From Clostridium_AT radicumherbarum (lineage in GTDB: Bacteria; Bacillota; Clostridia; Clostridiales; Clostridiaceae), in assembly GCF_045310525.1 (NCBI RefSeq), contig NZ_JBJHZY010000002.1, positions 744,001-808,000 on the forward strand: 64,000 nucleotides of DNA. Direction: 5' to 3'. Below the pieces are notes generated by a model. The model was not told the origin of the DNA. It worked only from the letters and a program-made list of their open reading frames with translations, and did not search any database. Both the position numbers and the translations under genes were made by a program. Every line of letters starts with the position of its first letter. Positions within the stretch are counted from its first letter, which is position 1. Shown piece after piece: positions 63,801 to 64,000 of the stretch.

Positions 63801-64000
63801 CTTTTTTTAAAATTCTATCCTTTTCCCTTGACCACTTCAAAAGCACTGCCACTGCATGCTTGCATAAGCTATCATTATTTTTTCCATAGCTGCAGTCACA
63901 GGCATAACCTAAAGTTCCAAGGTCTTTAGGAATACTTACCTTAACATTGTAACTATCCAAGCCATAGGAGGATTGTACAACTGATTTTACAATCAGCTTT
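60847..64000 (-). CDS. SWIM-zinc-finger SNF2-family helicase (5' end cut by window)
   Basis: The frame is open through the right edge: before a TTG at 63960 it continues as KLIVKSVVQSSYG, so the N-terminus lies outside. A SWIM zinc finger (YACDCSYGKNNDSLCKHAVAV) is near the start. A long bacterial SNF2-associated middle region follows, then a complete SF2 helicase core: ADEMGLGKTLQTIA (motif I), ILDEAQQIKN (II), LTGTPIENSLTELW (III), FSQFTSVL (IV), SLKAGGTGLNLTGADVV (V) and QATDRAHRIGQ (VI). An ATP-dependent DNA translocase; its cellular role in clostridia is not established. Confidence 0.95.
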   Translation of the reverse strand, partial: KLIVKSVVQSSYGLDSYNVKVSIPKDLGTLGYACDCSYGKNNDSLCKHAVAVLLKWSREKDRILKKENRALSRRTEELIEYFKSSMKNKEMAANKELNLEVKYEFEAEYERVSSIELKVGEERTYVVRGMRDFLSAIFKKDREIEYGKNFTFNPLNQGFKAADKELIDLLLEIYEFDALFSNGGSASRYWGAPPAAISGKKIYLTDSHTKRFFEIMKKRSFDAIINKISSNNISVLEENMPLEFDIRLNKDSLIIKQEKDIPVPLTEDGSYFFYENNIYNVGSEQSRVYLPFLNEINKSKTQNLSFNKEELSKIASYILPNLKYISKNINIDKTLELSLYEEPLSAMIYLDRPNEGITADIIFKYGEDEISPFNEKDMEQNSRVLVRDINKELHLTSILEAAGFEKTKTNYLLMDEEALVGFLAEGINKIQEIAEVYYSDSFRNMKIYTSSNIKSSIKLNDEDLLEFSFNIEGVEKSELKDILDALRQRKKYHKLKKGGFVALQSKELQDMGSMLDYLDVKDSDLEKDKIILAKYNALYVDQALKGSNIAIIERNKKFRELVNNIKEVQDLDFKVPEHLEKIMRGYQKFGFKWFKTLASCGFGGILADEMGLGKTLQTIAFIEAEVIENEGEKKPSLVIAPSSLVYNWKSEVEKFAPNLKTLIISGSKDEREEKRKEIEEADLVITSYPLIRRDIEEYKEISFRYCILDEAQQIKNPTSINAQSVKEIKAKGYFALTGTPIENSLTELWSIFDFIMPGYLLNHNKFLRKYETPIVKNKDITALEELNKHVKPFILRRLKKDVIKELPPKIEHKLIVEMTEEQKKLYAAYIAEAKSEIDSEIKEKGFNKSKIKILSTLTRLRQICCDPSTFVENYKSESGKLMALDDLLEESINEGHRILLFSQFTSVLKNIAKRFDKNQISYQYLDGQTKIEERGIRVREFNEGKGSVFLISLKAGGTGLNLTGADVVIHFDPWWNPAVEEQATDRAHRIGQHKTVEVIKLIAQGTIEEKIYNLQEKKKAIINSVMSEESTEESLISQMSQEDIEELFRV

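Overview
The window is AT-rich, gene-dense DNA of the kind found in Clostridium and related anaerobic, endospore-forming Firmicutes. Supporting signs are clostridial-type Shine-Dalgarno sites, TTG/GTG starts, two proteins with sporulation-type (sigma-E/K-like) promoters, a SufCBDSU operon, an FMN riboswitch, a glmS ribozyme, an M-box and a T-box leader. No tRNA, rRNA, CRISPR array, transposase or prophage was seen. Both ends cut a gene: a GGDEF/EAL protein on the left and a SNF2-type helicase on the right.

Layout. 1-3.7 kb: two cyclic-di-GMP enzymes, a GNAT acetyltransferase and a small membrane protein. 3.9-11.2 kb: arginine biosynthesis, with argC divergent from argB-argD-M20 deacylase, then argH and argG on the minus strand; argF and argJ are absent here. 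11.4-13 kb: a kinase-fold protein and a polysaccharide deacetylase. 13-17.7 kb: the ribD-ribE-ribBA-ribH operon behind an FMN riboswitch and terminator, plus a nitroreductase. 18-22.8 kb: a Met/His/Pro-rich repeat protein, a deleted GNAT pseudogene, a DUF2935 protein and a TetR-membrane protein-flavodoxin operon. 22.8-27.3 kb: a nickel region (NikMN-NikQ-NikO ECF transporter, HypB, DUF3842) with an attenuator-like leader before nikMN. 27.3-35.5 kb: VOC protein, LysR/YeiH pair, DsrE-like protein, pseudokinase, a probable spore protein, an OPT transporter coupled to a PqqD-like protein, and a cation-diffusion-facilitator gene broken by one in-frame stop.

35.6-47.5 kb: a histidine kinase and a response regulator without a DNA-binding domain, a lone KdpB actuator-domain fragment, small redox and acetyltransferase genes, a compositionally distinct peptidoglycan-binding/LysM protein, a multicopper-oxidase remnant next to motAB, and glmS with its ribozyme. 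47.7-53.3 kb: a GtrA-like protein and sufCBDSU. 53.4-57.1 kb: an M-box (Mg2+) riboswitch and terminator, a 41-codon ORF, and a two-gene ABC transporter with no binding protein. 57.1-64 kb: a PfkB sugar kinase, a small membrane protein or lipoprotein, metG behind a T-box, and the SNF2 helicase.

The best candidates for something undescribed are: (1) the M-box-controlled ABC transporter with its tiny first ORF; (2) the nikMN leader, where two copies of CCACGAAGG compete for one terminator strand; (3) a dispersed, sometimes tandem element joining a Shine-Dalgarno sequence to a hairpin with covarying arms, found directly before argB, hypB and the M-box operon's first ORF; and (4) the Met/His-rich repeat protein. 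All calls come from reading the sequence only; no database search was possible.
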